Part shown: one piece after another, positions 15,613 to 24,071 of the stretch
Layout of the letters: every line of letters starts with the position of its first letter
Numbering within the stretch: the first letter of the stretch is position 1
DNA from: Ilumatobacteraceae bacterium
GTDB lineage: Bacteria; Actinomycetota; Acidimicrobiia; Acidimicrobiales; Ilumatobacteraceae
DNA: 64,000 bases
NCBI GenBank assembly: GCA_025463305.1
Contig: JAOBWK010000012.1
Span: 1 to 64,000 of the forward strand
Direction: 5' to 3'
Program-made: the position numbers and the translations under genes
The notes under the pieces: model-generated
Databases searched by the model: none
Seen by the model: the letters and a program-made list of their open reading frames with translations, nothing else
Told to the model about the DNA's origin: nothing

Positions 15613-16282
15613 GCACGCGCGACGCGATGGTCGCGGCCTCTCCGGCGTCGTGGGTGACGAGGATCGCCGTCGTGTCCGTGGCGCGCAGCAACCGAGCGAG
15701 CTCGCCAGCGAGCTGATCGTGCAGGTCGCGGTCGAGGCCCGTCAGCGGCTCGTCGAGCAGCACGATGCGCGGGGAGGGTGCGAGCGTGCGCGCCAGCGCG
15801 ACCCGCTTGGCCTCGCCGCCCGACAGCTCGCCCACGCGCCGCTCGGCGAAGCCCGGGAGGCCGACGAGGTCGAGCAGCTCGCTGACGCGGACAGCGCGCT
15901 CTGCACGCGGACGACGATGCATGCGCAGCCCGAACTCGATGTTCCGACCCACGCTGCGATGCGGGAACAGCTGCTCGTCCTGGAACACCATGCCGACGCC
16001 GCGGCGATGGGTCGGCACATCGTCGACCGCCGCGCCGTCGATCGTCACCGTCCCGGCGTCCTGGCGGAGCAGCCCGGCGATGACGCGGAGCAGCGTGCTC
16101 TTGCCCGAGCCCGACGGACCCAGCAGCGCGACGATCTCGCCGGCCTCGACCCGCAAGCTGACGCGGTCGAGCACGACGCGATGGTCGAACGCCACCGTCA
16201 CCTCGCGGACGTCCACGCGCGCCACGCCGGGCATCGATCCGGTCATCGGCGGTTCGATGTCGCCGCTCGACGGGTCAACCAC
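15584..16282 (-). CDS. ABC transporter ATP-binding protein of the thiamine importer (ThiQ-like)
   Basis: A 232-residue ATPase energising the adjacent permease. Walker A GPSGSGKST at about 54-62, Q-loop VFQDEQLFPH, signature LSGGEAKRVALART, Walker B IVLLDEPLTGLD and H-loop LVTHD are all present. It belongs to the short MOI/CUT-type ATPases used by ThiQ, iron and spermidine importers. Its start overlaps the permease gene by 8 nt; some ATGs further in could be the true start. It is the last gene of the TPP-riboswitch operon, which supports thiamine or thiamine phosphates as substrate. Confidence 0.88.
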   Translation of the reverse strand: MVDPSSGDIEPPMTGSMPGVARVDVREVTVAFDHRVVLDRVSLRVEAGEIVALLGPSGSGKSTLLRVIAGLLRQDAGTVTIDGAAVDDVPTHRRGVGMVFQDEQLFPHRSVGRNIEFGLRMHRRPRAERAVRVSELLDLVGLPGFAERRVGELSGGEAKRVALARTLAPSPRIVLLDEPLTGLDRDLHDQLAGELARLLRATDTTAILVTHDAGEAATIASRVLTLGDLRAR

Positions 16283-17963
16283 GGCGACGACCCAGTCCGC
16301 GCAGCGCCTCGAACGCGCCGATCACCAGGAACGTCAGCATTGCCAGCACCGTGGCCAGCACGTAGCCCTGGGCGTGCAGCGCCGCAGTGGGCCGCCCGAG
16401 CAGCTGCTCGATCGCGATCGGGAGGGTGGCCCGACCCGCCCGGGTGAGGAACGTGGTCGCGCCGAACTCGCCCAGCGAGATCGCCGCGGCGAAACCGGCA
16501 CCCGTCAGCAACGCCGGCGCCATCAGCCGCACGTCGATCTCACGCCACGCTCGCAACGGCGGTGCGCCCAACGTGGCCGCGGCGTCGCGCAGCCGTGGAT
16601 CGACTGATCGCAACGTCGGCAGCACGACGCGCACGACGAACGGGGTCGCGACCAGCGCGTGGCCGAGCGGGATGAGCAGCGGCGCAGCCCGCCAGTCGAG
16701 CGGCGCCACCGCGAAGGCGACGATCAGCCCGAAGCCGATCGTGACCGCGCTGGTGCCGAGCGGCAGCATCACGCCCGTGTCGAGGGCCCGACCGAACCGG
16801 TTGGTCCGCCGCCCACGACCGGAGGCGGCGATCGCGAGCGAGACGCATCCGCCGATCACGACGCTGATCAGCGTGGCGATCACCGCGAAGCGCAACGATG
16901 TGTACAGCGATCCCAGCGGATCGAGCGAGGCGCCGGCGGTCGGCCGCCCGGCGGTTGCCTGCTGGCCTCCGAACACGGCCCGCCACGCGGCGAGCGAGTG
17001 GCCACCGTCGCTGGTGCGCGTGCTGCGCTCGACCAGCGCGCCGAGCGGCGCCGCGATCGCAGCCACCATCGCGACGATGCACAGCCCGACGAGCAGGCGT
17101 TCGCGCCGGTGCCGCAGCCGGCGCCGGTTCTCGATTGGCCGGAGCCCGATGGTGCTGCGGTGCCGGGCCTGGATGCGCGTGAACCAGGCGACGGCGATGC
17201 CGAGCACGAGCAGCTGGGCGAGTGACACGATGGCCGCGACACCGACATCGCCGAAGCGGGTCGCGCGCTGCCAGATCTCGACCTCGAGGGTCGGGTGCGC
17301 CGGGCCCCCGAGGATCCGCACGACGCCGAACGACGTGAACGTGAACAGGAACACGACGCTGGCAGACGCCTCGATCGCCGGTGCCAGCAGCGGCAACGTC
17401 ACCTCGCGCATCGCCCGCCACGGCCCGGCGCCGAGCGTGCGCGCGGCGGCATTCAGATCGGTGGGCAGCTCACTCCAGAGCCCACCGACGCCGCGCACCA
17501 CCACGGCCACGTTGAAGAACACGTGGGCGATGAGGATCGCGAGCACGCTCTGGTCGAGTGAGCGGGGGAGCAGCGCGAGGAACGCTGCGCCGACGACGAC
17601 GGTGGGCAGCACGAACGGCACGGTGACGAGCGCGGTGAGCCAGCGCCGGCCGACGAACTCGTGACGCGCCAGCACCCAGGCGGGCACCAGGCCGATGACG
17701 ATGGTTGCGGCGGTGCTGAGCGTCGCCTGCCACGCGGTGAACCAGAGGATGCGGCGCAGCGAGCGGTCGTGCACGACCTCGTGCCACGCCTCCGCCGTCA
17801 CCGCACGGTGCGCGAGCGCGATGACGGGCCAGGCGTAGAACAACCCGATGAACACGATGGCCGGCGCGGCGAGCGCGCCGATCACCCATCGCGGCAGCCG
17901 GTTGCCGCGCGGTTCGTGCCCGAGCCGCTCCTGCGGCGGCGTGTGCGGGACGGTCGTCGTCAC
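16275..17963 (-). CDS. Thiamine ABC transporter permease (ThiP-like, fused halves)
   Basis: A 562-residue integral membrane protein made of two homologous permease halves, each about six transmembrane segments, as in ThiP/FbpB proteins. The EAA-type loops that dock the ATPase are visible as AARTLGAGPWRAMREVTLPL (first half) and AATLGAPPLRAWREIDV (second half). The GTG start overlaps the binding-protein stop by 4 nt (GTGA). Position between a TbpA-like binding protein and a ThiQ-like ATPase under a TPP riboswitch argues for thiamine uptake; the fold alone would also fit iron. Confidence 0.88.
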   Translation of the reverse strand: MTTTVPHTPPQERLGHEPRGNRLPRWVIGALAAPAIVFIGLFYAWPVIALAHRAVTAEAWHEVVHDRSLRRILWFTAWQATLSTAATIVIGLVPAWVLARHEFVGRRWLTALVTVPFVLPTVVVGAAFLALLPRSLDQSVLAILIAHVFFNVAVVVRGVGGLWSELPTDLNAAARTLGAGPWRAMREVTLPLLAPAIEASASVVFLFTFTSFGVVRILGGPAHPTLEVEIWQRATRFGDVGVAAIVSLAQLLVLGIAVAWFTRIQARHRSTIGLRPIENRRRLRHRRERLLVGLCIVAMVAAIAAPLGALVERSTRTSDGGHSLAAWRAVFGGQQATAGRPTAGASLDPLGSLYTSLRFAVIATLISVVIGGCVSLAIAASGRGRRTNRFGRALDTGVMLPLGTSAVTIGFGLIVAFAVAPLDWRAAPLLIPLGHALVATPFVVRVVLPTLRSVDPRLRDAAATLGAPPLRAWREIDVRLMAPALLTGAGFAAAISLGEFGATTFLTRAGRATLPIAIEQLLGRPTAALHAQGYVLATVLAMLTFLVIGAFEALRGLGRRRG

Positions 17964-19114
17964 CGGATGGTGATGTCCGTCCAGGTCGCGATCCAGTCCT
18001 TCGAGTGGGCCTCGATGTCGGCCGGGCTGACGGTGGGCGAACCGGTCGGCCGCACGGCGTACTTGGTGAACTCGTCCGGAACGGCCGCGTCGGTGCGCGC
18101 CGGGTAGACGAAGAGCGTCAGTGGCAGCGTCTCCTGGAACTCCTTCGAGATCAGGAAGTCGATCAGCTTGCCGGCGTCAGCCGCGTGCTTCGTGCCGCGC
18201 AGGATGCCCGCGAACTCGACCTGGTGGAAGCAGCTCGCCCCCATCACGCCGGTGGGCGCGGTGGTGGGCTTCGGGTCGCCGTAGATCACCTCGGCCGGCG
18301 GGCTGGATCCGTAGCTCACCACGAGCGGACGCGGGCCCTTGCCGGTCGACCCGGAGAAGTCCTCGTCGTACGCCTCGTCCCAGCCGTCGACGACCTTGAC
18401 GCCGTTGGCGCGCAGGTCCTTCCAGTACTGCTGCCAGCCGTCGGTGCCGAAGCGGGCGACGGTGGCGAGGAGGAACGCGAGCCCGGTCGAGCTGGTGGCC
18501 GGGTTCTCGGTGACGAGGAGGTCCTTGTACTTCGGGTCGGTGAGGTCCTGCAGCGTCTTCGGCACGTCGAGGTGATGGTCCTGCAGCCAGCCGATGTCGT
18601 AGTTCACGCACACATCGCCCTCGTCGACGGGCGTGGCCTCGTGGCCGGGGATCAGCGCAGTGGCATCCGTGGCGAGCGCCGACAGGTCGGGCGAGGTGTA
18701 CGGCTCGTAGACCTTCGATGCGAGGGCACGCGACAGCAGGGTGTTGTCGACGCCCCACATGACGTCGCCCTCGGGGTTGCCGGCGGTGAGCGCGGCCTTG
18801 GAGAGCATCGCCCCGGCGTCGCCGGCCGTGACGATCTTGACGTGCAGGCCGGTGGCCGCGGTGAAGCTGTCGAACGACTTCGGATCCACTGTGAACGAGT
18901 CGTAGGCGACGATCGTCAACGTCGTGCCGGATGCCGGCACGCCCGACGGCGGGGTCGTCGAACCGCTCGACGTCGCGGCTGTCGTCGCGGCGGTCGTGGT
19001 GGCGCTCGACGTGCTGTCGCTCGAGCAGGCGGCGATGCCGAGCGACGACGCCAGCGCGAGCGCGAGCATCGATCGGCGGCTGATGCCAGTGGTCCGGCTG
19101 ATCGGGGTTCTCAT
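17960..19114 (-). CDS. Thiamine ABC transporter substrate-binding lipoprotein (TbpA/ThiB-like)
   Basis: A 384-residue lipoprotein. The signal has tandem Arg near the start and lipobox GIAAC (C33 or nearby), then a Thr/Ser/Ala linker. The mature domain starts LTIVAYDSFTVDPKSFDSF, with DVMWGVDNTLLSRAL and FVYPARTDAAVPDEF near the C-terminus, all matching the TbpA pattern (VYDSF, GLDNN, P-rich C-terminal motif). It captures thiamine species for the ThiP/ThiQ-like pair. The ATG overlaps the kinase stop by 4 nt (ATGA). Confidence 0.9.
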   Translation of the reverse strand: MRTPISRTTGISRRSMLALALASSLGIAACSSDSTSSATTTAATTAATSSGSTTPPSGVPASGTTLTIVAYDSFTVDPKSFDSFTAATGLHVKIVTAGDAGAMLSKAALTAGNPEGDVMWGVDNTLLSRALASKVYEPYTSPDLSALATDATALIPGHEATPVDEGDVCVNYDIGWLQDHHLDVPKTLQDLTDPKYKDLLVTENPATSSTGLAFLLATVARFGTDGWQQYWKDLRANGVKVVDGWDEAYDEDFSGSTGKGPRPLVVSYGSSPPAEVIYGDPKPTTAPTGVMGASCFHQVEFAGILRGTKHAADAGKLIDFLISKEFQETLPLTLFVYPARTDAAVPDEFTKYAVRPTGSPTVSPADIEAHSKDWIATWTDITIR

Positions 19115-19782
19115 GTGATGGCTCCTGGTGCGGGCTGGAGGAAGTACGGGACGACGAGGGTGAGCACGCCCGAGCCGACGGACAGGCGGACGGTGTCGGT
19201 GGCGACGTTGCTGACGCCGAGGCTGGATCCGGGTTCGATGTCGGCGTCGGCGAGCGGCCACTGCGCGCCGGCGAGCGTCACTCGCGAGCACTCCCCGTGG
19301 AGGGCGAGGAGCGAGAACGTCTGGCCGATCGCGATGTCGGGCTCCCAGTAGCCCGGGGCGTGGAGGACGTGCACCATCGCGGTGCCCCAGATCGCGCGCA
19401 CCGCCCTGCAGTCGCCGAGCGACGGATGGCCGAGCGCGGTCAGTGCGCTGATCGAGTGATCGAGACGGTCGCCGCCGCCACCCACGAGCAACACGTGGTG
19501 GAGCTGGCGGGCCCACGCTGCGCCGAGCGCGATCTGGGTGTCGGTGAGGTCCTTGTCGGTCGGGTAGACGTCGAACGGGATGGCCCGCTCTCGGGCCCAG
19601 GCGACACCCGCTGCGCTGACGGAGTCGAGGTCGCCCACGACGAGATCGGGGACGATGCCCGCTGCGATGGCGTGATCGAGTCCGGAGTCGGCCGCGATGA
19701 CGAACCGCTCCGTCGGCAGGTGCGCGGCAACGCCCGTCGCCAACGGCGATCCACCAGTGATGATCACGGCCCAGTGCGGCAC
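19111..19782 (-). CDS. Thiamine pyrophosphokinase
   Basis: A 223-residue enzyme transferring pyrophosphate from ATP to thiamine to form TPP. Motifs: ITGGSPL at the start, AADSGLDHA, VVGDLDSV, DKDLTDTQIAL and GGGGDRLDH, the classic TPK active-site set. I place the start at GTG 19782, not at the ATG at 19806, because that ATG lies inside the conserved 3' core (GGGTAATGCCAGCG) of the TPP riboswitch. With GTG 19782 the aptamer's GGAGGG becomes the ribosome-binding site. Kinase and importer in one operon make a thiamine salvage route. Confidence 0.88.
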   Translation of the reverse strand: MPHWAVIITGGSPLATGVAAHLPTERFVIAADSGLDHAIAAGIVPDLVVGDLDSVSAAGVAWARERAIPFDVYPTDKDLTDTQIALGAAWARQLHHVLLVGGGGDRLDHSISALTALGHPSLGDCRAVRAIWGTAMVHVLHAPGYWEPDIAIGQTFSLLALHGECSRVTLAGAQWPLADADIEPGSSLGVSNVATDTVRLSVGSGVLTLVVPYFLQPAPGAIT

Positions 19783-19786
19783 GATT

Positions 19787-19880
19787 CCCGTTCCCTCCGC
19801 TGGCATTACCCAGATCAGGTTGAAGGGTCGGCGCCGGCGGGCGCCCTCTCAGCCCGCCGTACCTGCGAGCTCCCCGTGAG
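19787..19880 (-). promoter_or_regulatory. TPP (thi-box) riboswitch
   Basis: Read on the minus strand, the region contains the TPP aptamer hallmarks in order: ACGGGGAGC at the 5' end, GGGCTGAGAGGGCG (pyrimidine-sensor helix, CTGAGA at 19852-19847), then ACCCTTCAACCTGATC, TGGGTAATGCCAGCG and GGAGGGAAC. It directly precedes the kinase-importer operon. The GGAGGG at its 3' edge is also the likely Shine-Dalgarno of the kinase, which suggests control of translation initiation. The aptamer starts about 7 bp after the stop of the upstream transporter gene, so its promoter must lie inside that gene or be shared. Confidence 0.93.
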
Positions 19881-19886
19881 TTGTGC

Positions 19887-20816
19887 TCACACCGTAGCGC
19901 CGGTGCCCTCGATTGTCTCCACGACTTCTTCGGCCGCGTCCATCGGGGCGCGACCGCGCTGGTTGAGGAGCACGAAGCCGAGCAGCCCGGCCAGCACCAG
20001 CACCATCCCGGCGATCTGCAGGCCGTGCAGGGTCTCGTCGAGCAGGATGAACGACCACAGCGCGGCGAGCGCCGGTTGGGCGATCTGGGCGATGCCGATG
20101 GTGCCGATCGGGATCGTCGCCTGGGCCAGCACCATCAGGCCGTGGGCCACCACGCCGGTCATCATCGTGAGCAGCACGATGTACAGCCAGCCGTGCATGG
20201 TGATCGACACGATGTGGCCGTGGAGGAGCGCGAGCGGCAGCACGGCGAGGGTCGCCGTCGGCGTCATCGCCGCCATGTAGTCGGCGACGTCCATCTCGCC
20301 GCGCACGTGACGGGTGCCGGAGATGTACCCCGACCAACAGGCGAGCGCGATCACGCCGAACAGGCAGCCGCGCAGCGACGCGTCGCCGTTGGCCGGTGCC
20401 CCGAACAGCACCATCGCCACGCCACCCAGCGCGAACAGGGCGAAGAACAGCGCCCGCGGGTTGAGCCGCTCGCCGAAGAACTTGGCACCGATCGGCACGA
20501 CGATGAACGGCGTCATCGCGCCGATCATCTCGGCGTTGGCCACCGTGTTGTGGGTGGCGCCGAGGTAGAAGAACGCGATGTCGAGCCCGAAGAACACGCC
20601 GGGCAGCGCGGCGCGGCGGATGTTGCGCCAGCTCGGTCGGCCACCGCGGGCGAGCACGAGGCCGTTCCAGACCAACGCGGTGATGACCATCCGCCAGAAC
20701 GCGACGAGCTCGGCGGCCGTGTCGGCGCGCTTCACGAGCGTGGAGGCGAACGAGAAGATGACGATGGTGACGGCGACGGTCAGCGCGCCGGTGACCATCG
20801 ACCGCCGCGAGCTCAC
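19887..20816 (-). CDS. EamA/DMT-family transporter
   Basis: A 309-residue membrane protein with ten predicted hydrophobic segments in two EamA repeats (first starting TGALTVAVTIVIFSFASTLV, second around GCLFGVIALACWSGYISGTR). The drug/metabolite transporter superfamily exports small metabolites; the substrate cannot be told. The GTG start overlaps the cation-diffusion-facilitator stop by 4 nt (GTGA), so the two are cotranscribed. Its 3' end abuts the TPP riboswitch, so a role in thiamine-precursor movement is possible but unproven. Confidence 0.87.
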   Translation of the reverse strand: MSSRRSMVTGALTVAVTIVIFSFASTLVKRADTAAELVAFWRMVITALVWNGLVLARGGRPSWRNIRRAALPGVFFGLDIAFFYLGATHNTVANAEMIGAMTPFIVVPIGAKFFGERLNPRALFFALFALGGVAMVLFGAPANGDASLRGCLFGVIALACWSGYISGTRHVRGEMDVADYMAAMTPTATLAVLPLALLHGHIVSITMHGWLYIVLLTMMTGVVAHGLMVLAQATIPIGTIGIAQIAQPALAALWSFILLDETLHGLQIAGMVLVLAGLLGFVLLNQRGRAPMDAAEEVVETIEGTGATV

Positions 20817-21730
20817 ACCGTCTCGCGGTAGAGGTCGGGCTCGATGTAGATCAGATCGACGGTGGGCACCGCTGCTCGCACCGCGGCCTCGGCCGCATCG
20901 ACGGCGACGGCGAGCTCGGCGACGGTGAGGTCCGGCGCGAAGCCCAGCTTGGCGGCCACCAGCAGCTCCTCCGGCCCGAAGTAGATCGTGCGGAGGTGGA
21001 TGATGCGCTCGACCCGATCGGCCGACGTGAGCGCGGCGGCGATGGCGTCCTGATCGGTCTGCGACGCCGACTCGCCGATCAGCAGCGCCTTCATCCGCAC
21101 CGCCAGGATGCAGGCGATGATCACGAGGAGGATGCCGATGGCCACCGAGCCGACGGCGTCCCAGCGCGGGTTGCCGGTGAAGTGCGTCATCAGCAGACCG
21201 AACAGCGCGAACAGCAGGCCGATCTCGGCGCCGACGTCTTCGAGGAGCACGATCGGTAGCTCCGGCTGCTTGGCCGTGCGCACGAAGGTCCAGTACGACA
21301 TGTCCGCCGGCTTGATGTGCCGGACCTCCTTGACGGCGGTCGTCAGCGAGAACGATTCGAGCGCGACCGCGGCGAGGAGGATGCCGATCGCCACGCCGAT
21401 GCTGTCGGCTTCGTGCGGATGGGCGAGCTTCTGGATGCCCTCGTAGAGCGCGAACAGCCCGCCCATGCTGAACAGCACGAGGGCCACCACGAACGCCCAG
21501 AAGTAGCGCTCGTTGCCGAATCCGAACTGGTGTCGTTCCGTCGGGCGCTGCCGGGCGCGCTTGCCGCCGAGCATGAGCAGGGCCTGGTTGCCGGTGTCGG
21601 CGAGCGAGTGCGCGGCCTCGGCGAGGAGCCCGGCCGAACCGGTGATCAGGAAGCCGACGAACTTCGAGAGAGCGATGCCGAGGTTGGCGAAGAACGCGGC
21701 GATGATCGCCTTCCGGCTGCCCTCTTGCAT
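20813..21730 (-). CDS. Cation diffusion facilitator family transporter
   Basis: A 305-residue membrane protein of the CDF/CzcD family, which exports divalent metals in exchange for protons. It has about six transmembrane helices; AEAAHSLADTGNQ (about 35-47) carries the helix-2 HxxxD metal-site motif, followed by a polar loop (RPTERHQFGFGNERYFWAF). The C-terminal 90 residues form the cytosolic ferredoxin-like domain. The ATG at 21730 starts MQEGSRKAIIAAF, a normal N-terminus for this family; the open frame continues upstream without homology. Metal specificity cannot be read. Confidence 0.88.
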   Translation of the reverse strand: MQEGSRKAIIAAFFANLGIALSKFVGFLITGSAGLLAEAAHSLADTGNQALLMLGGKRARQRPTERHQFGFGNERYFWAFVVALVLFSMGGLFALYEGIQKLAHPHEADSIGVAIGILLAAVALESFSLTTAVKEVRHIKPADMSYWTFVRTAKQPELPIVLLEDVGAEIGLLFALFGLLMTHFTGNPRWDAVGSVAIGILLVIIACILAVRMKALLIGESASQTDQDAIAAALTSADRVERIIHLRTIYFGPEELLVAAKLGFAPDLTVAELAVAVDAAEAAVRAAVPTVDLIYIEPDLYRETV

Positions 21731-21782
21731 CTGGCTAGGTTGGCATACGAGGCGTCGGCGCACGTCATGTGGGGGTGGAACG

Positions 21783-22556
21783 ATGGGGCAACTCGAGGGG
21801 CGCGTCGCGCTGGTGACCGGCGGTGGCCGGGGCATCGGCCGGTCCATCTGCGAGCTGCTCGCCGCCCAGGGCGCCGCTGTCGCGGTGAACTACCGACGCG
21901 ACCACGACGCGGCAGCCGACACGGTCTCGATGATCACCGAGGCGGGTGGCCGGGCCGTTGCCTACGCGGCGTCGGTCGACGACGCTGATGCCGATGCGGC
22001 GATGGTCGCTGCGGTCACGTCCGACCTCGGACCGGTCGACCTGCTCGTGCTCAACGCGGGCATCGCATCACGCGGCCTGGCCGTCGCTGACACCGATCCG
22101 GCGGAGATCGTGCGGGTGATGGCCACCCACGCGTTCAGCGCCCACCACGTCTCGCGCCTGGTGCTCCCCTCGATGCGCGAGCAGGCGCGTGGCGACATCG
22201 TGATGATCTCGTCCGTCGCGACCTCGATGATGGCGGCCTACGGCGCGCCGTACAAAATGGCCAAGGCGGCGCTCGAGGCGCTGGCGAGCACGCTCGCCAA
22301 GGAGGAGCAGCGTCACGGCATCCACGTCAACGTCGTCGCGCCAGGGCTCGTCGAGACCGACATGGGTGTGCGGATGGCTCGGGCGATGACCGGCAAGCGC
22401 GAGCTCGACGACCTGCGTTCGCTCGACGCTGGATCCCCGTTCGGCCGGGTCTGCCAGCCGATCGACGTCGCCAACGTCGTGCTCTGGCTGTGCAGCGAGG
22501 GTGCCGGCTACGTGACCGGGCAGCGGATCGAGTGCGACGGCGGCGGGTCGCGCTGA
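21783..22556 (+). CDS. Short-chain dehydrogenase/reductase
   Basis: A 257-residue classical SDR. The cofactor motif is TGGGRGIG at about 12-19, NAG is in LVLNAGIAS, and catalytic Ser and Tyr-Lys are in MISSVATSMM and YGAPYKMAKAAL. The C-terminus ends in GQRIECDGGGSR, typical of FabG-like reductases. NAD(P)-dependent; substrate unknown. Divergent from the CDF transporter gene. Confidence 0.9.
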   Translation: MGQLEGRVALVTGGGRGIGRSICELLAAQGAAVAVNYRRDHDAAADTVSMITEAGGRAVAYAASVDDADADAAMVAAVTSDLGPVDLLVLNAGIASRGLAVADTDPAEIVRVMATHAFSAHHVSRLVLPSMREQARGDIVMISSVATSMMAAYGAPYKMAKAALEALASTLAKEEQRHGIHVNVVAPGLVETDMGVRMARAMTGKRELDDLRSLDAGSPFGRVCQPIDVANVVLWLCSEGAGYVTGQRIECDGGGSR

Positions 22557-22595
22557 TGCGACCGCGCCCGGGCATGCGGCGATAACGTTTTCGGC

Positions 22596-23219
22596 GTGAG
22601 CCCACTGTCTGCGCCGGCCGAGACCGACACCATCATCTCCATCACCGCTGCAGCGCATGAGCAGATCATCACGATGCGCGACGACGAGCCCGAGACCGAT
22701 CGCCTCGGCCTGCGGCTCGAGATCGTCAGCGATCCGGGTGAGGAGTTCCGCTACGACCTCTCGTTCGAGATCACCACGAAGGCCGCGTTCAGCGACCAGG
22801 TGCGCACCCACGACGGGCTGAAGGTCATCGTCCCGGCGAAGGACATCGATCTGCTCACCGGCGCCACGCTCGACTTCACCGCCTCACAGGGCCTCGTCAT
22901 CCGCAACCCGAACAAGCCGCTCGCGCCCTCGATCGAGGGCCTCGTCCGCGACGACGAGCTGTCGGCCGAGGTCGAGGCCATCGTCGCTGCCGAGGTCAAC
23001 CCGGCGCTCGCCGCGCACGGTGGGTTCGTCACCTACGTCGGCCACGACACCGAGGGCACCGCGTACATGACCATGGGCGGCGGCTGCCACGGCTGCTCGA
23101 TGAGCCGCCAGACGATGCTCGAGGGCGTGCAGACGATGCTGGTCGATCAGGTCGTCGGCATCGACCGCGTCCGCGACCTCACCGACCACGCCACGGGCGA
23201 GTCACCCTTCTACCACTGA
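22596..23219 (+). CDS. NfuA-like iron-sulfur cluster carrier
   Basis: A 207-residue protein with two domains. The N-terminal half (about 14-108) resembles the A-type (HesB/IscA) fold but has no cysteines, as in the degenerate domain of E. coli NfuA. The C-terminal half (about 120-205) is a NifU C-terminal domain with the cluster-binding GGGCHGCSMS (CxxC). It should carry Fe-S clusters to apo-proteins such as MoaA. The GTG start at 22596 has -10-like TAACGT 7 nt upstream, indicating a leaderless mRNA. Confidence 0.88.
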   Translation: MSPLSAPAETDTIISITAAAHEQIITMRDDEPETDRLGLRLEIVSDPGEEFRYDLSFEITTKAAFSDQVRTHDGLKVIVPAKDIDLLTGATLDFTASQGLVIRNPNKPLAPSIEGLVRDDELSAEVEAIVAAEVNPALAAHGGFVTYVGHDTEGTAYMTMGGGCHGCSMSRQTMLEGVQTMLVDQVVGIDRVRDLTDHATGESPFYH

Positions 23220-23260
23220 GGTCGTCCCGGCCGCATCGGCCGATCGATCACGGGCAACGG

Positions 23261-24016
23261 TCAGTTCCAGCTGATCCGGATCGTGTCCTGGAAGAGGTCG
23301 AGCACCGATGGGTCGCCCGAGACGGTGAGCGATCCGGCGCCGAGGCGGTTCCAGAGGGCGAGGTGGACGTCGTTGGCGGTGCCGCGCACGATGCACTCGG
23401 CATCGACGCGCGTGCGCAGCGTGACGACGGGATCCGGGCCCACGGTGAGGTGCCATGCTTCCGGGCGATCGGTCAGCTGCACGGCGAGGGTGCGCACCGT
23501 CGGCGAGCGGAGCGTCATGTGCTTGCGCGGCACGAACCCGGTGAGCATCTCGTCGATGCCGTCCGTGGCCGTCACCGGATCGAACGGAGTGAGCGTCCCG
23601 GCGGCCGACTCGGCGTCGACGCGGTGCATGCCGGTCTCGTGGGCCTGACGCCGCGCCCAGAACAGCGGTGGCGACGCCGGTGGGTCGGTGAGGAACATGA
23701 AGGCGCCGAGGTCGTCGGGTGCCGATCGGAGCGCGGCGACCAGCGCTGCCGATCCGTCCGCGAACCAGGCCAGCAACCCGCTGTCGTCCGGCAGCGGGCC
23801 GAGTGTGTCGTCCGGGACCGCTGACGGCTTGGGAATGGCGCCGGCGACAACGGCAGTGGCCCACCGATGCACCTCGCCCTGGTGCAGCACGAGGTCGCGA
23901 ACGGTCCATTCGGGACACGTCGGGACACGGGCTCCTGGGCCGGCAGCCGCCGCTGCGGCGGCGAGGCGGTTGGTCTCGGTCTCGATCGTCGACAGGTACG
24001 CAGCACGGTCCAGCAC
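23261..24016 (-). CDS. Maleylpyruvate isomerase (mycothiol-dependent) family protein
   Basis: A 251-residue protein of the TIGR03083 kind. The DinB-fold N-terminal half has VPTCPEWTVRDLVLHQGEVHRWA at about 32-54, with metal-binding His, and ARRQAHETGMHRVDAE at about 123-138. The C-terminal half (about 155-250) resembles the SCP2-like extension of these enzymes (LTVGPDPVVTLRTRVDAECIVRG). Cytosolic; substrate unknown. Convergent with the NfuA-like gene. Confidence 0.82.
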   Translation of the reverse strand: MLDRAAYLSTIETETNRLAAAAAAAGPGARVPTCPEWTVRDLVLHQGEVHRWATAVVAGAIPKPSAVPDDTLGPLPDDSGLLAWFADGSAALVAALRSAPDDLGAFMFLTDPPASPPLFWARRQAHETGMHRVDAESAAGTLTPFDPVTATDGIDEMLTGFVPRKHMTLRSPTVRTLAVQLTDRPEAWHLTVGPDPVVTLRTRVDAECIVRGTANDVHLALWNRLGAGSLTVSGDPSVLDLFQDTIRISWN

Positions 24017-24071
24017 GATCCGGACATTACGCCGCCGCCTCGTCGACCGATGGACCGATTTGAGCGCCGGG

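Noticed and set aside
19783..19806. ATG 19806 as start of thiamine pyrophosphokinase
   Set aside because: The codon is part of the conserved GGGTAATGCCAGCG of the TPP riboswitch; translation from there would need the aptamer itself to be coding.
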